Notes: generated by a model not told the origin, from the sequence alone. 64,000 nucleotides of DNA from Candidatus Pseudomonas phytovorans (GCA_029202525.1 CP119325.1:2578001-2642000), one strand, 5' to 3'; positions 53,574-63,230 are shown, numbered from the stretch's first letter. Numbers and translations are program-made.

Positions 53574-54014
53574 TCAGCCTCCAATGCGCACGACGGGCTG
53601 GCCCGCGTCGACTTCGCTGCCAGCTTCGGCCAGCAGGGCCTCGACCACCCCTGCGTGGGGAGCCTGGACCTGATGGAACATTTTCATTGCCTCGACGATG
53701 CACAGCACAGCGCCGGCTTCGACCCGTTGGCCGACCGTGACGAAGGGGGCCTCACCGGGGGCTGGAGTCAGGTGCAAGATGCCGTACAGCGGCGAGGGGA
53801 TGTCCTGGCTGAGTGCGGCAGCCGGTGCTGGCGGTTCGGCCAGGGTCAGGGTCGCGGCCAGGTCTGGCCCAGCGAGTACCGGCGACGGACTGCGCTGGGG
53901 CAGTTCCGCCTGGCGCGCCAGGGTCAGGGTGCAGCCTGCTTCGCTCAGGGTGAGCTCACTCAGGTCGCTGGCCTGAAGCAGGTCGATCAGGGATTTGATG
54001 CGCTGTTGTTCCAT
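53574..54014 (-). CDS. accB: Biotin carboxyl carrier protein (AccB-like)
   Basis: A 146-residue carrier. N-terminal IKSLIDLLQASDLSELTLSE, a proline-rich linker with HLTPAPGEAPFVTVG, and the biotinylation motif VEAMKMFHQV (Lys near residue 112). First gene of the leftward operon accB-accC-carrier-like-pxpA. The stop lies 4 bases before accC's ATG. A leftward ATAAG element at 54109-54123 stands upstream. Confidence 0.92.
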   Translation of the reverse strand: MEQQRIKSLIDLLQASDLSELTLSEAGCTLTLARQAELPQRSPSPVLAGPDLAATLTLAEPPAPAAALSQDIPSPLYGILHLTPAPGEAPFVTVGQRVEAGAVLCIVEAMKMFHQVQAPHAGVVEALLAEAGSEVDAGQPVVRIGG

Positions 54015-54310
54015 TCGCAGGGCCTCTCACGGCAGGGCGTCGATTGCGTCTGGGCAAACTGTAAAAGCAGGCCGTGGCACTGCACCAAGAGGGTTTGTGA
54101 GTGGGGTAATAAGGGCGACTTATGACGCCCCGGTCATAAGGGAAAGTTATCCAGCCAGAACGAAGTTGTCTTGGCGGCGCCGATTCCCGATTGCGTAGCG
54201 TGTATTGGCCGTCTGACAACAACGCCCGGGCCTCGATTAGAACGGGACGGCACCTTTGCTTCGCTTCTGCCTGCCGACATCCGATCATTTTGGGCTTGGG
54301 GAATTTGCTG
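54015..54310. promoter_or_regulatory. Divergent accB / oprD control region with two ATAAG elements
   Basis: Box A, ATAAG-GGCGA-CTTAT (54109-54123), read leftward is followed after 6 bases by a sequence ending AACCCTCTTGG. Box B, ATAAG-GGAAA-GTTAT (54136-54150), is followed rightward after 6 bases by AGAACGAAGTTGTCTTGG, 16 of 18 identical to the element before the MFS gene. Each box seems to serve one direction. Confidence 0.7.
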
Positions 54311-55648
54311 ATGATGAAGTACCCGTTGGGCGTACTCGGGCTGGTTGTGGCCCAAGGCGGCTATGCCGCCGGTTTTATCGACGACAGTCACGCGACGTTG
54401 CTGCTGCGCAACTTCTTCAGCCAGGCGGACAACCGCGACGGCGCCGCCGACCCGAACTACACCCAGGAATGGGGCCAGGGGTTCGTGCTCAACTACAGCT
54501 CCGGTTTTACCGAAGGACCGGTGGGCGTGGGCGTCGATGCGGTGGGTATGCTTGGCGTTCGCCTGGATTCAGGTAAGGGCCGGCATTACAACCCCACCAG
54601 TACCGCCAGCAACGGCAACATCTTCCCCACCGACAGCGATGGGCGCGCTGTCAGCGAGTTTTCCAGCCTGGGGCCGACGCTGAAGGCGCGGGTGGGCAAT
54701 ACCGTGTTGCGCTATGGGACCTTGCAGCCGCAGTTGCCTGTACTGTTCGCCAGCGATCGTCTGGTGTTCCAGACCTTCCGTGGTGCTCAGGTCGAGTCCA
54801 AGGACATCGAAAACCTGACCCTCACTGCGGGGCGCATCGACCGCGTCAAGGAGCGTGGGTCGACTGATTGGGAAGGCTTGTCCATCGCTGGCGCCAACGC
54901 CACGGTCGACCCGGTCAACCCGACCGTCAACATTACGCGCAGCACCCACGTGAACGAGTTCTGGTTTGGCGGTGGCCGCTACAAGGTTTCCGATGACCTG
55001 ATGCTGCAGTACTACTACGCCAACCTTACGGACTTCTACAAACAGCACTTCCTGGGCGGGGTGTACGGCGTAAATCTCGGCCCCGGCCGGCTGACCACCG
55101 ACGTCCGTTTCTGGGACAACCGCTCGGACGGGCGCAACAGCCACGATCCTGACTACTTCAGCAGCGGCTACTACGGTGATGGCCGCACCCGCGGCAAAGT
55201 CGACAGTCGCCTGAGCAGTGTGCTGTTCACCTATGCCGTAGGCGCACATACGATTGCCACCGGCTACCAGCAGGTAGATGGCGACAGTGATGCTGTGTGG
55301 GTCAACGAAGGGGCCGGCACAACGAGCTATTTCTTCACCGAGACCATGTCGGGCAAGTTCCAGCGTTCGGGTGAACGCACCTGGCAGTTGCGCTACCAGT
55401 ACAACCTCGCTGCTCTCGGCGTCCCCGGCGGGACCTTCAAGACCAATTTCTACAAAGGCGGCAACATCCAGACAGCCAGCGGCGACAAGCAGGAATGGGC
55501 CCGCGACATGACCCTTGGCTATGTCGTGCAGAGCGGGCCGGCCAAGGACTTGAGTGTGCAGCTGCGTTATGGCGTATTTCGCACCGACATGCAGCGTGAT
55601 ACCGACGAATATCGTGTGATTGTGGATTATCCGGTCGATCTGTTCTGA
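54311..55648 (+). CDS. OprD-family outer-membrane porin
   Basis: A 445-residue porin. Short signal peptide ending near YAAGF, then the OprD start SHATLLLRNFFSQADNRD and QEWGQGFVLNYSSGFTEG, and the C-terminal YRVIVDYPVDLF with a terminal Phe. OprD porins pass amino acids, small peptides or organic acids. Under a LysR-type element shared with the oxoproline genes, it probably admits 5-oxoproline or a related molecule. ATG at 54311 (or 54314). Confidence 0.92.
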   Translation: MMKYPLGVLGLVVAQGGYAAGFIDDSHATLLLRNFFSQADNRDGAADPNYTQEWGQGFVLNYSSGFTEGPVGVGVDAVGMLGVRLDSGKGRHYNPTSTASNGNIFPTDSDGRAVSEFSSLGPTLKARVGNTVLRYGTLQPQLPVLFASDRLVFQTFRGAQVESKDIENLTLTAGRIDRVKERGSTDWEGLSIAGANATVDPVNPTVNITRSTHVNEFWFGGGRYKVSDDLMLQYYYANLTDFYKQHFLGGVYGVNLGPGRLTTDVRFWDNRSDGRNSHDPDYFSSGYYGDGRTRGKVDSRLSSVLFTYAVGAHTIATGYQQVDGDSDAVWVNEGAGTTSYFFTETMSGKFQRSGERTWQLRYQYNLAALGVPGGTFKTNFYKGGNIQTASGDKQEWARDMTLGYVVQSGPAKDLSVQLRYGVFRTDMQRDTDEYRVIVDYPVDLF

Positions 55649-55951
55649 TTATGCGGTTCAGCGAATGCTGACCAGCAAGCATTCGAGGAGCGTTGGGCTC
55701 AATAGGTAGGGCTGTTGCCCTGATGCACATCTTGCGGCTGTGCCTATCTTGCCGTCAGGCAGCAATGAGTCCAAAATCAAGGCTATCCCTGTTTCAGGGA
55801 TGTGTGAAAACCCTTTGATTTCAACGGCTCGCAAGCCCGATGCGAGTCTCGTTTCCCGCTCCAAATTCGATCCTCGGTGCGTCGCCGGGATCAAAAAAGA
55901 AGAGGCCTTTAGGCCTCTTTTTTATGCCTGCGTTTTATCGACACCCTCCTT
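55649..55951. other. Intergenic oprD / tatC
   Basis: 303 bases without a gene; the strong terminator at 55893-55923 closes both neighbours. Confidence 0.6.
55893..55923. terminator. Bidirectional terminator between oprD and tatC
   Basis: Stem GAGGCCT/AGGCCTC with a 2-nt loop, six A on the left and six T on the right; serves both convergent units. Confidence 0.92.
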
Positions 55952-56695
55952 TCATGGCTCCTGACCACGCTTGCGGATAAAGCCGCTGCACAGTACGCCA
56001 GCCTCGAACAGCAACCACATGGGCACGGCCAGCAGTGTTTGCGAGAAGATATCAGGCGGCGTCAGCACCATGCCGACCACGAAGCAGCCGATGACCACGT
56101 AAGGGCGGACCTTCTTCAGGTACCGCACGTCGACCACGCCGATCCACACCAGCAGCACCACGGCCACCGGGATTTCGAAGGCTACGCCAAAGGCGAAGAA
56201 CAACGTCATCACGAAGTCGAGGTAGTTGGCGATGTCGGTCATCATTGCCACGCCTGCCGGGGTGGCGGCGGCAAAGAAGCTAAACATCAGCGGGAACACC
56301 AGGAAATAGGCGAAGGCCATACCGGCGTAGAACAGCAGGATGCTCGAAATCAGCAGCGGGATGGCAATGCGCTTTTCATGGCGGTACAGCCCCGGCGCGA
56401 TGAAGCCCCAGACCTGCTGGAGGATGAACGGGATCGCCAGGAACAGCGACACGATCATGGTCAGCTTGAACGGCGTGAGGAACGGTGAGGCCACGTCGGT
56501 GGCGATCATCGTGGCGTTGGCCGGCAAGTGGTCACGCAGCGGCGCCGAGACCAGGGTGTAGATCTGCTGGGCAAAGGAGAACAACCCGGCAAAGATCATG
56601 AATATGACAGCAACGCAGCGCAGCAGGCGGGTGCGCAGCTCGGTCAGGTGCGAAACCAGCGGCATCGGCTGGTCGTGTTGGAGGTATTCGCTCAT
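55952..56695 (-). CDS. tatC: Sec-independent translocase subunit TatC
   Basis: A 247-residue inner-membrane protein with six helices and the TatC marks: HLTELRTRLLRC near the start, FLTPFKLT, IPFILQQVWGFIAPGLY, and PPDIFSQ. It is the receptor for twin-arginine signal peptides. Overlaps tatB by 4 bases. This Tat set follows a Tat-signal flavoenzyme gene, so it is likely a second, dedicated system. The housekeeping set is expected elsewhere. Confidence 0.95.
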   Translation of the reverse strand: MSEYLQHDQPMPLVSHLTELRTRLLRCVAVIFMIFAGLFSFAQQIYTLVSAPLRDHLPANATMIATDVASPFLTPFKLTMIVSLFLAIPFILQQVWGFIAPGLYRHEKRIAIPLLISSILLFYAGMAFAYFLVFPLMFSFFAAATPAGVAMMTDIANYLDFVMTLFFAFGVAFEIPVAVVLLVWIGVVDVRYLKKVRPYVVIGCFVVGMVLTPPDIFSQTLLAVPMWLLFEAGVLCSGFIRKRGQEP

Positions 56696-56946
56696 GGGGC
56701 TCGCGGCGGTTGAGGCGGTTCGGAGGATTCGAGAGGGCGCGCCGGCGTGGCGGCAGCAGGCGGGCGGCGGATGTCGCCTGCGTCGATTTCACGTTCCACT
56801 TCCAGCTTGATGCTATTGAGGCTGCGCTTGAGCCGCCCGACCCACAGGCCCGCCGTGCGCGCAGCACCGGGCAGCCGCTCAGGGCCAAGTACCAGCAGGG
56901 CGATCAGGCCGACCAGTAACAGTTCACTGAAGCTGATTCCGAACAT
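56692..56946 (-). CDS. tatB: Twin-arginine translocase subunit TatB
   Basis: An 84-residue protein with one N-terminal helix (FGISFSELLLVGLIALLVLGPERLP, at residues 2-26) and an amphipathic helix. The G-P-E-R-L-P hinge is typical for TatB. Shorter than many TatB proteins. It lies between tatA (3-base gap) and tatC (4-base overlap). Confidence 0.93.
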   Translation of the reverse strand: MFGISFSELLLVGLIALLVLGPERLPGAARTAGLWVGRLKRSLNSIKLEVEREIDAGDIRRPPAAATPARPLESSEPPQPPRAP

Positions 56947-56949
56947 GGG

Positions 56950-57156
56950 TCAGTCTTTGCCCTGCTGAGCGTTTGCCTGCTGGGCCAGTGGCGTGGCCTG
57001 TTCCAGCGGTTTGTTGTCTTCGTCGTTCATGGCTTTGCGAAAGCCCTTGATCGATTCGCCCAGATCGCTGCCGAGGTTCTTCAGCTTCTTGGTGCCGAAG
57101 ACCAGGACCACGACGGCCAGCAGGACGATCCAGTGTTTCCAGTCAAAAATGCCCAT
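56950..57156 (-). CDS. tatA: Twin-arginine translocase subunit TatA
   Basis: A 68-residue protein: MGIFDWKHWIVLLAVVVLVFG helix-hinge region (residues 1-21), then KKLKNLGSDLGESIKGFRKAM amphipathic helix. It forms the pore of the Tat translocase. The ATG follows AAGGAGA. First tat gene after the flavoenzyme. Confidence 0.95.
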   Translation of the reverse strand: MGIFDWKHWIVLLAVVVLVFGTKKLKNLGSDLGESIKGFRKAMNDEDNKPLEQATPLAQQANAQQGKD

Positions 57157-57218
57157 GGTGTTCTCCTTGGGTGAAATGCAGGGTCCGGGCTGGCGCGCTG
57201 GCGCCAGCCCGGGCGGGA

Positions 57219-58655
57219 TCAGGCTTCGAGACCCGCTTTCGCCTGGCCGGTGCGCAGGGTGAAGTTGACACCGATCGACAGGGCCGGCTGTGGCGGGTTC
57301 CAGTTTGGCTTTGGTGCAGAGAGCAGGAACTCGGTCAGTTGCTCGGTCTTGCCCGCCAGCATGTTTGCCAGCAGGGTGCCGGTGGCAGTGCCTCGTACGG
57401 TGCCCAGGCCGTTGCAGGCCAGGGCACCGTACACGTTCGGGCGCAGTTCGCCGAAGAAACCGGCGCCGTTGCGGGTCATGCCCAGGCCACCACCCCAAGT
57501 GTGCTCGAACTGCACGTCGGTGAGGGTCGGGAAGCGGCGCTCGAACGACTGGCGATGGGCGACACGGACCTTGTCGGTGTAACCGTCCTTGGAGCGGCCG
57601 TCTGGGTTGAAGCTGAAGCTGTTGCGCACCAGGATGCGGTTGTCGTGGGTACGGCGCAGGGTCGAGCCGAACGGGTCGGCCGGAATCACGCCCCAGAACG
57701 CGTGGCCACCGATGCTGGCCTGTTCGGCCGGGGTCAGCGGACGTGTCAGGCTGCCGTAGGTGAAGATCGGCAGCATGCGGTTTTCCAGGAAGCCGAAGTG
57801 CTGGCCGAAGTGGTTGTTGCCGAGGATCAGCTTGTCAGCGGTGATACGGCCGGTCGGGTGGTGCAACACGGTCTTCTGGCCGTAGTCGACTGCGGTAATC
57901 ACCGTGTCTTCGTACAGCACGACGTTTTCCGGCAGGCTGTCGGCCAGGCCTTTCACCAGTGCCGACGGTTGAACCAGCATGGTGCCCGGGGTGAACAGCG
58001 CCTTGCGGTAGTACGAGGTGCCGATGTGGTCTTTCAGCTCGTTGCCTTCGATCAGCTCGACCTTTTCGCCCAAGGCTTCAAGGCCGCCACGGTAGGCATT
58101 GAGCACTGCGATGCCCTTGTCTTCGATGGCTGCCTGGTATTTGCCGGAGTGGCGCAGGTGGGCGTCGACAATGTTGTGCTCGGCCACCAGGTCGCGAAGG
58201 ATGCCCTGGCCGCGCTGGTTCAGTTGCAGGATGTTCCTGGCATTCGCCTTGTCGCCGATGTAGTCCGGTGCGCCGATGTCGTGGGGGACGTCGATCAGAA
58301 AGCCCGCGTTACGGCCGGAGGTGCCGAAGCCGACTTGCTGGGCTTCGACCAGAATCACACGGTCCTGCGGGAAGTTCAGGGCCAGTTGGCGGGCTGCGGC
58401 CAGGCCGGTGAAACCGGCGCCGATCACTACCCATGGCGCCTGGTCATCACCGATCAGCGGCGCTTTCGGCTGGCGCACCCGGCTGGTGTGGAACCAGCCC
58501 GGGGACGAGTCGTCACGTGGCAAAGCATCGACGCGCACCAGCGAATCAGGGTCTTTCGGCAGGCCGTCGCTGAGCAGGGCGGCCGAGCCACCGGCGGCTA
58601 TTACACCGGCACCAACCCCGGCACCGATAAGGACATTTCTTCGTGAAACTGCCAT
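57219..58655 (-). CDS. Tat-exported FAD-dependent oxidoreductase (DAO family)
   Basis: A 478-residue enzyme. The N-terminus has a twin-arginine motif SRRNVLI at residues 4-10 and a hydrophobic stretch ending near residue 30, so it is exported folded. The flavin domain opens with VVIGAGFTGLAAARQLA (about 75-91); GTSGRNAGF and a C-terminal GALACNGLGTVRGTATG follow. Similar to gamma-glutamylputrescine-oxidase-like DAO enzymes. First gene of a unit with tatA, tatB and tatC (62-base gap). Substrate not known; an amine or amino acid is likely. Confidence 0.88.
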   Translation of the reverse strand: MAVSRRNVLIGAGVGAGVIAAGGSAALLSDGLPKDPDSLVRVDALPRDDSSPGWFHTSRVRQPKAPLIGDDQAPWVVIGAGFTGLAAARQLALNFPQDRVILVEAQQVGFGTSGRNAGFLIDVPHDIGAPDYIGDKANARNILQLNQRGQGILRDLVAEHNIVDAHLRHSGKYQAAIEDKGIAVLNAYRGGLEALGEKVELIEGNELKDHIGTSYYRKALFTPGTMLVQPSALVKGLADSLPENVVLYEDTVITAVDYGQKTVLHHPTGRITADKLILGNNHFGQHFGFLENRMLPIFTYGSLTRPLTPAEQASIGGHAFWGVIPADPFGSTLRRTHDNRILVRNSFSFNPDGRSKDGYTDKVRVAHRQSFERRFPTLTDVQFEHTWGGGLGMTRNGAGFFGELRPNVYGALACNGLGTVRGTATGTLLANMLAGKTEQLTEFLLSAPKPNWNPPQPALSIGVNFTLRTGQAKAGLEA

Positions 58656-59192
58656 TTCAATTCATCTCGTTCAAGGATTACAGATGAAATGGCCAAGCCT
58701 GAAAACGTACATCGAGGATCAGCAAAACCGGCAGGACCGCTTAAGGCAAACCAACGTACAGCATCATTCTGACCATTAAATACAGTGTGTATACAAATGG
58801 TATATTGATGATGCGAGGTGCGTCAATCCGCCACGCGCAGCCGCCCGTGCCGGACCTCCGCAAGGTCGCCAGGCTAATTCAGGTAATACAGGTCCAATGC
58901 GGTTGCCATCAGCTTCCCATCAAGATGGTTCGATGGGCTTCGTCATAGTGGCTGGGAATGCATTTCGGGTGACTATGCGGGGGGTGGCTGGTGTGGGGCG
59001 GGCGAAAGACCGGGCTGCGCTGTAACCCTGAGTCACTGGTGTGCCCTTGCGAAGTCTGGTGAGCAAGGTGCGAGCCTTCCCGGAGCGCTTTTGGGCATGG
59101 CTGAAGGTGCTGCGTCACTGACAGACGTTGCTCTGAGGTTGGTGGCGGCGGTGATTACGACATGACCAGGTGTGCAGCGACTAAGGCGGTGA
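58656..59192. other. Gene-poor stretch right of the Tat unit
   Basis: No firm gene. A 31-codon frame at 58684-58779 has AAGGA upstream but no known relatives. At 58788-58810 the AT-rich TGTGTATACAAATGGTATAT contains the palindrome TGTATACA, a GntR-like pattern, placed to control the leftward flavoenzyme. The rest (58810-59190) shows nothing clear. Confidence 0.45.
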
Positions 59193-59708
59193 TCAAGCCC
59201 ACAACCCAAACACCACCAACGCCGCCACACCCAGCCCGAGCGCAACCGAGCAGCCGCCCAGCGACAGTGCGGCCCGGCCTTGCCGGTACCAACCGTCATG
59301 GCCCAGTTGCTGTGCTGGCGCCAACAGGCTACGCCAGCGTAGTTCCGTTTCATGAAACGCCTGCAGGTTCGCCGTGTCCGCATCCAGCCAGCGACGAAAG
59401 TCGATCCGTTCGCACGCCGACACTTGCGGGCTCTGCAAGCGCACATACCATTGCCCGGCGACGCTCGCCAGTACATCACGGCGCGAGCGGCCGACCTGCA
59501 ATGCCTGGTCCATGTTCCGCTCGATACTCGCCAATGGCAGGTCCAGGCGCGCAGCGATGCTGGCGAAGTCCATCTGGTCGAGGCGGTTGAGCAGGAACAC
59601 TTGCTGCACGCGCCGGGGCAGCCGCTTCAGGGCATGCAACAGAGCGTGTTCGGCATCGTGTCCGGCAGCAGGCGTTGGGTGCTCAAGGGGCAGCAGCAGA
59701 CGGCTCAT
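59193..59708 (-). CDS. Sigma-70 region 4 / FecR N-terminal domain hybrid membrane protein
   Basis: A 171-residue protein. Residues about 15-75 look like ECF sigma region 4 (LKRLPRRVQQVFLLNRLDQMDFASIAARLDLPLASIERNM, cited as a region). Residues about 85-130 match the FecR N-terminal DUF4880 pattern (ACERIDFRRWLDADTANLQAFHETELRWRSLL). One membrane helix closes the chain near residues 150-170. Sigma region 2 and the periplasmic FecR domain are absent, so it cannot be a complete sigma or anti-sigma factor. A helper or decoy in iron signalling is possible, and PrrF lies just upstream. Confidence 0.75.
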   Translation of the reverse strand: MSRLLLPLEHPTPAAGHDAEHALLHALKRLPRRVQQVFLLNRLDQMDFASIAARLDLPLASIERNMDQALQVGRSRRDVLASVAGQWYVRLQSPQVSACERIDFRRWLDADTANLQAFHETELRWRSLLAPAQQLGHDGWYRQGRAALSLGGCSVALGLGVAALVVFGLWA

Positions 59709-59887
59709 TGACAGCTCCTTGCTCTATAAGGGGGGGGAGGGGGCATCTTCCTTGACGCGTCATCAGCGTAGGCGAAACGAGATTGATTCTCAAGTGCTGA
59801 TTCCGCAAAGTTTTGTAATGAGCGTTCACGCCCTGAAACACCTTTGCTATCATGCGCGCCATCACGATCTTCATTAGCCTGAAGAGC
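59709..59887. other. Intergenic between the hybrid gene and PrrF
   Basis: 179 bases. An AT-rich sequence near 59777-59795 (read leftward TTGAGAATCAATCTCG) is weakly Fur-box-like and could make the hybrid gene iron-responsive. Confidence 0.4.
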
Positions 59888-59999
59888 AAAAAAAAGACCC
59901 GGCAAAAAGCCGGGTCAAAAACCGTGATTAGCCTGATGAGGAGATAATCTGAGAGCGACCTAAGCTCCAGGTTATCCAGCTGATCTCGCGATCAGCTGA
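59888..59999 (-). ncRNA. prrF: PrrF-type iron-responsive small RNA
   Basis: Read leftward: a 5' hairpin (CAGCTGATC-GCGA-GATCAGCTG), then a single-stranded core TCTCCTCATCAGGCTAATCA, typical of PrrF antisense pairing. A Rho-independent terminator follows (GACCCGGC-TTTTT-GCCGGGTC plus eight T). A Fur box lies immediately upstream at 60001-60019. PrrF RNAs are made when iron is scarce and block mRNAs of iron-using enzymes. The length of about 110 nt fits. Exact 5' end is inferred. Confidence 0.92.
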
Positions 60000-60000
60000 G

Positions 60001-60019
60001 TGCAATAATAATCGTTATC
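60001..60019. promoter_or_regulatory. Fur box of PrrF
   Basis: TGCAATAATAATCGTTATC matches 14 of 19 positions of the Fur consensus and sits at the expected promoter position for leftward PrrF transcription. Confidence 0.85.
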
Positions 60020-60140
60020 ATTTGCCAGTCAAATGATTTTTCGCGAATTCGGTAAAAAAGTTTTACCGATGCGCTTCCTTGTCCCGGCAATCGGGGCCTC
60101 TGCCGTTACCCGGCCATCACGTTCTCTCCCTTCTTTCTAT

Positions 60141-60452
60141 TCAGAAATCCGGATCTGCGGCGCGCTTGTGCTCCAGCAGGGCGCGGGCCATGTCCATCAT
60201 GTGCATCAAGGCATAGGTCAGCTCGCGCTGGCTGCCGTGCTGGTGGCTGGCGGTTTCCTGTGCTGTGGCGGCGGCACAGCGCAGCAGGGCGATGGCGTGT
60301 TCCTGGGCCTGGTCGCTGGTCACACTCTCGTGCAGGGTCCAGATCTTGTTGTCCAGGGTGGGGCGCTGCGGCTTGGGGTTGAGGTAGTAGTCGAGGGCGC
60401 GGCGGGCGGCTTCGCTGTCGAGATCTGTTTCGTCGTTTTTCGGTGGTTTCAT
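60141..60452 (-). CDS. Small conserved Pseudomonas protein (DUF6124/DUF3077-like)
   Basis: A 103-residue soluble protein with a DUF6124-like core: LLRCAAATAQETASHQHGSQRELTYALMHMMDMARALL. Such proteins are common in Pseudomonas and have no settled role. AGGTATCAGG precedes the ATG. Divergent from the CI-like repressor, with operator-like repeats between. Confidence 0.72.
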   Translation of the reverse strand: MKPPKNDETDLDSEAARRALDYYLNPKPQRPTLDNKIWTLHESVTSDQAQEHAIALLRCAAATAQETASHQHGSQRELTYALMHMMDMARALLEHKRAADPDF

Positions 60453-60498
60453 CCTGATACCTGCTAGAGCCAGTAGGGGAAGGGGTCAGGTCGATGTT

Positions 60499-60539
60499 AA
60501 TACCTACAGTATTTTTGTGCTCTTCGATAAATAATACTG
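60499..60539. promoter_or_regulatory. Operator-like repeats between the small protein and the repressor
   Basis: AATAC-CTACA-GTATT (60499-60513) is an inverted repeat; CAGTATT at 60507-60513 also pairs with AATACTG at 60533-60539. The location suits autoregulation by the downstream repressor and control of the divergent gene. Confidence 0.5.
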
Positions 60540-60582
60540 AATGTTTATTGAGCGGTTAAAGGCAGTCCGTATCGTGCCAGCG

Positions 60583-61248
60583 ATGAATATGGATAAATGG
60601 ATTGCCCTCGTCCGTGACCGGATGGAGGAGCTTGGGCTCACTCAAGAGCAACTTGCCGAGCGCGTAGGTGTGTCGCAAGGCAGCGTGGGGCATTGGGTGA
60701 ACAAGCGGCGTCAGCCGAAGATCGAGTCGATGAACCGTACGTTCGTCGAGATTGGCATGCCCCACTACAATGTCAGCTTACAACTGCGCATTCAGGGGCA
60801 GGTTGGCGAGGAGCGTGGCGTTTACGAGATGGATGACGTCGATGACGATCTGGACCTCATGCAATACATCGTGTGTTTTCGCTACCCGGTGTTGGCCTGG
60901 AATGAGCTAGGGGGTGCAGAGCGTGCGGAGCCTGGTCTGTTTGAGCAGACCGATTATCTGGCACGGGGCAAGGCTTTCTGGTTGACCGTTGAAAACGACG
61001 CGATGAGCGCCGTCAGTGGCCGCAGTGTGCCGCAGGGCATGCGAATGCTGGTCGACCCTGGGGTTGAGGTTGAGGCGGGTCGTTTGGTTATCGCTCGTCA
61101 GCCCGGCAAACCGGCGATATTCCGCGAGCTGGCCGAGGAAGGCGGGCAGCGTTACCTGAAGGCACTGAACAGTAACTACCCGGCGCTGTTGTGCGATGAG
61201 GGCTGCGAGTTTCTAGGGGTGGTTGTGCGGGTGCACGGGGCCTTCTAG
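60583..61248 (+). CDS. CI/LexA-like repressor with a dead S24 peptidase domain
   Basis: A 221-residue protein. XRE helix-turn-helix at about residues 8-50 (LTQEQLAERVGVSQGSVGHWVNKRR). The C-terminal half matches LexA/UmuD S24 domains (RMLVDPGVEVEAGRLVIAR, KALNSNYP). The usual nucleophile motif G/N-D-S-M reads NDAM (Ala140), and the base lysine reads Arg (IFRE, Arg181). Self-cleavage as in PrtR is therefore not expected. ATG at 60583 chosen over 60541 because it starts the domain; 60589 is also possible. It may be an unswitchable repressor or respond to a ligand. Confidence 0.83.
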   Translation: MNMDKWIALVRDRMEELGLTQEQLAERVGVSQGSVGHWVNKRRQPKIESMNRTFVEIGMPHYNVSLQLRIQGQVGEERGVYEMDDVDDDLDLMQYIVCFRYPVLAWNELGGAERAEPGLFEQTDYLARGKAFWLTVENDAMSAVSGRSVPQGMRMLVDPGVEVEAGRLVIARQPGKPAIFRELAEEGGQRYLKALNSNYPALLCDEGCEFLGVVVRVHGAF

Positions 61249-61254
61249 ATCGCC

Positions 61255-61273
61255 GGGGCCGCGCAGCGGCCCC
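61255..61273. terminator. Hairpin between the repressor and liuD
   Basis: GGGGCCGC-GCA-GCGGCCCC between convergent genes; no U-tract, so termination strength is uncertain. Confidence 0.45.
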
Positions 61274-61281
61274 CGCTTACC

Positions 61282-63230
<1,949 letters not shown>

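Noticed and set aside
57171..58646. A 491-codon rightward frame opposite the Tat flavoenzyme
   Set aside because: Antisense shadow; the minus-strand frame has a Tat signal and FAD motif.
58684..58779. A 31-codon frame with AAGGA upstream
   Set aside because: Too short to support without conservation; no known relatives recognised.
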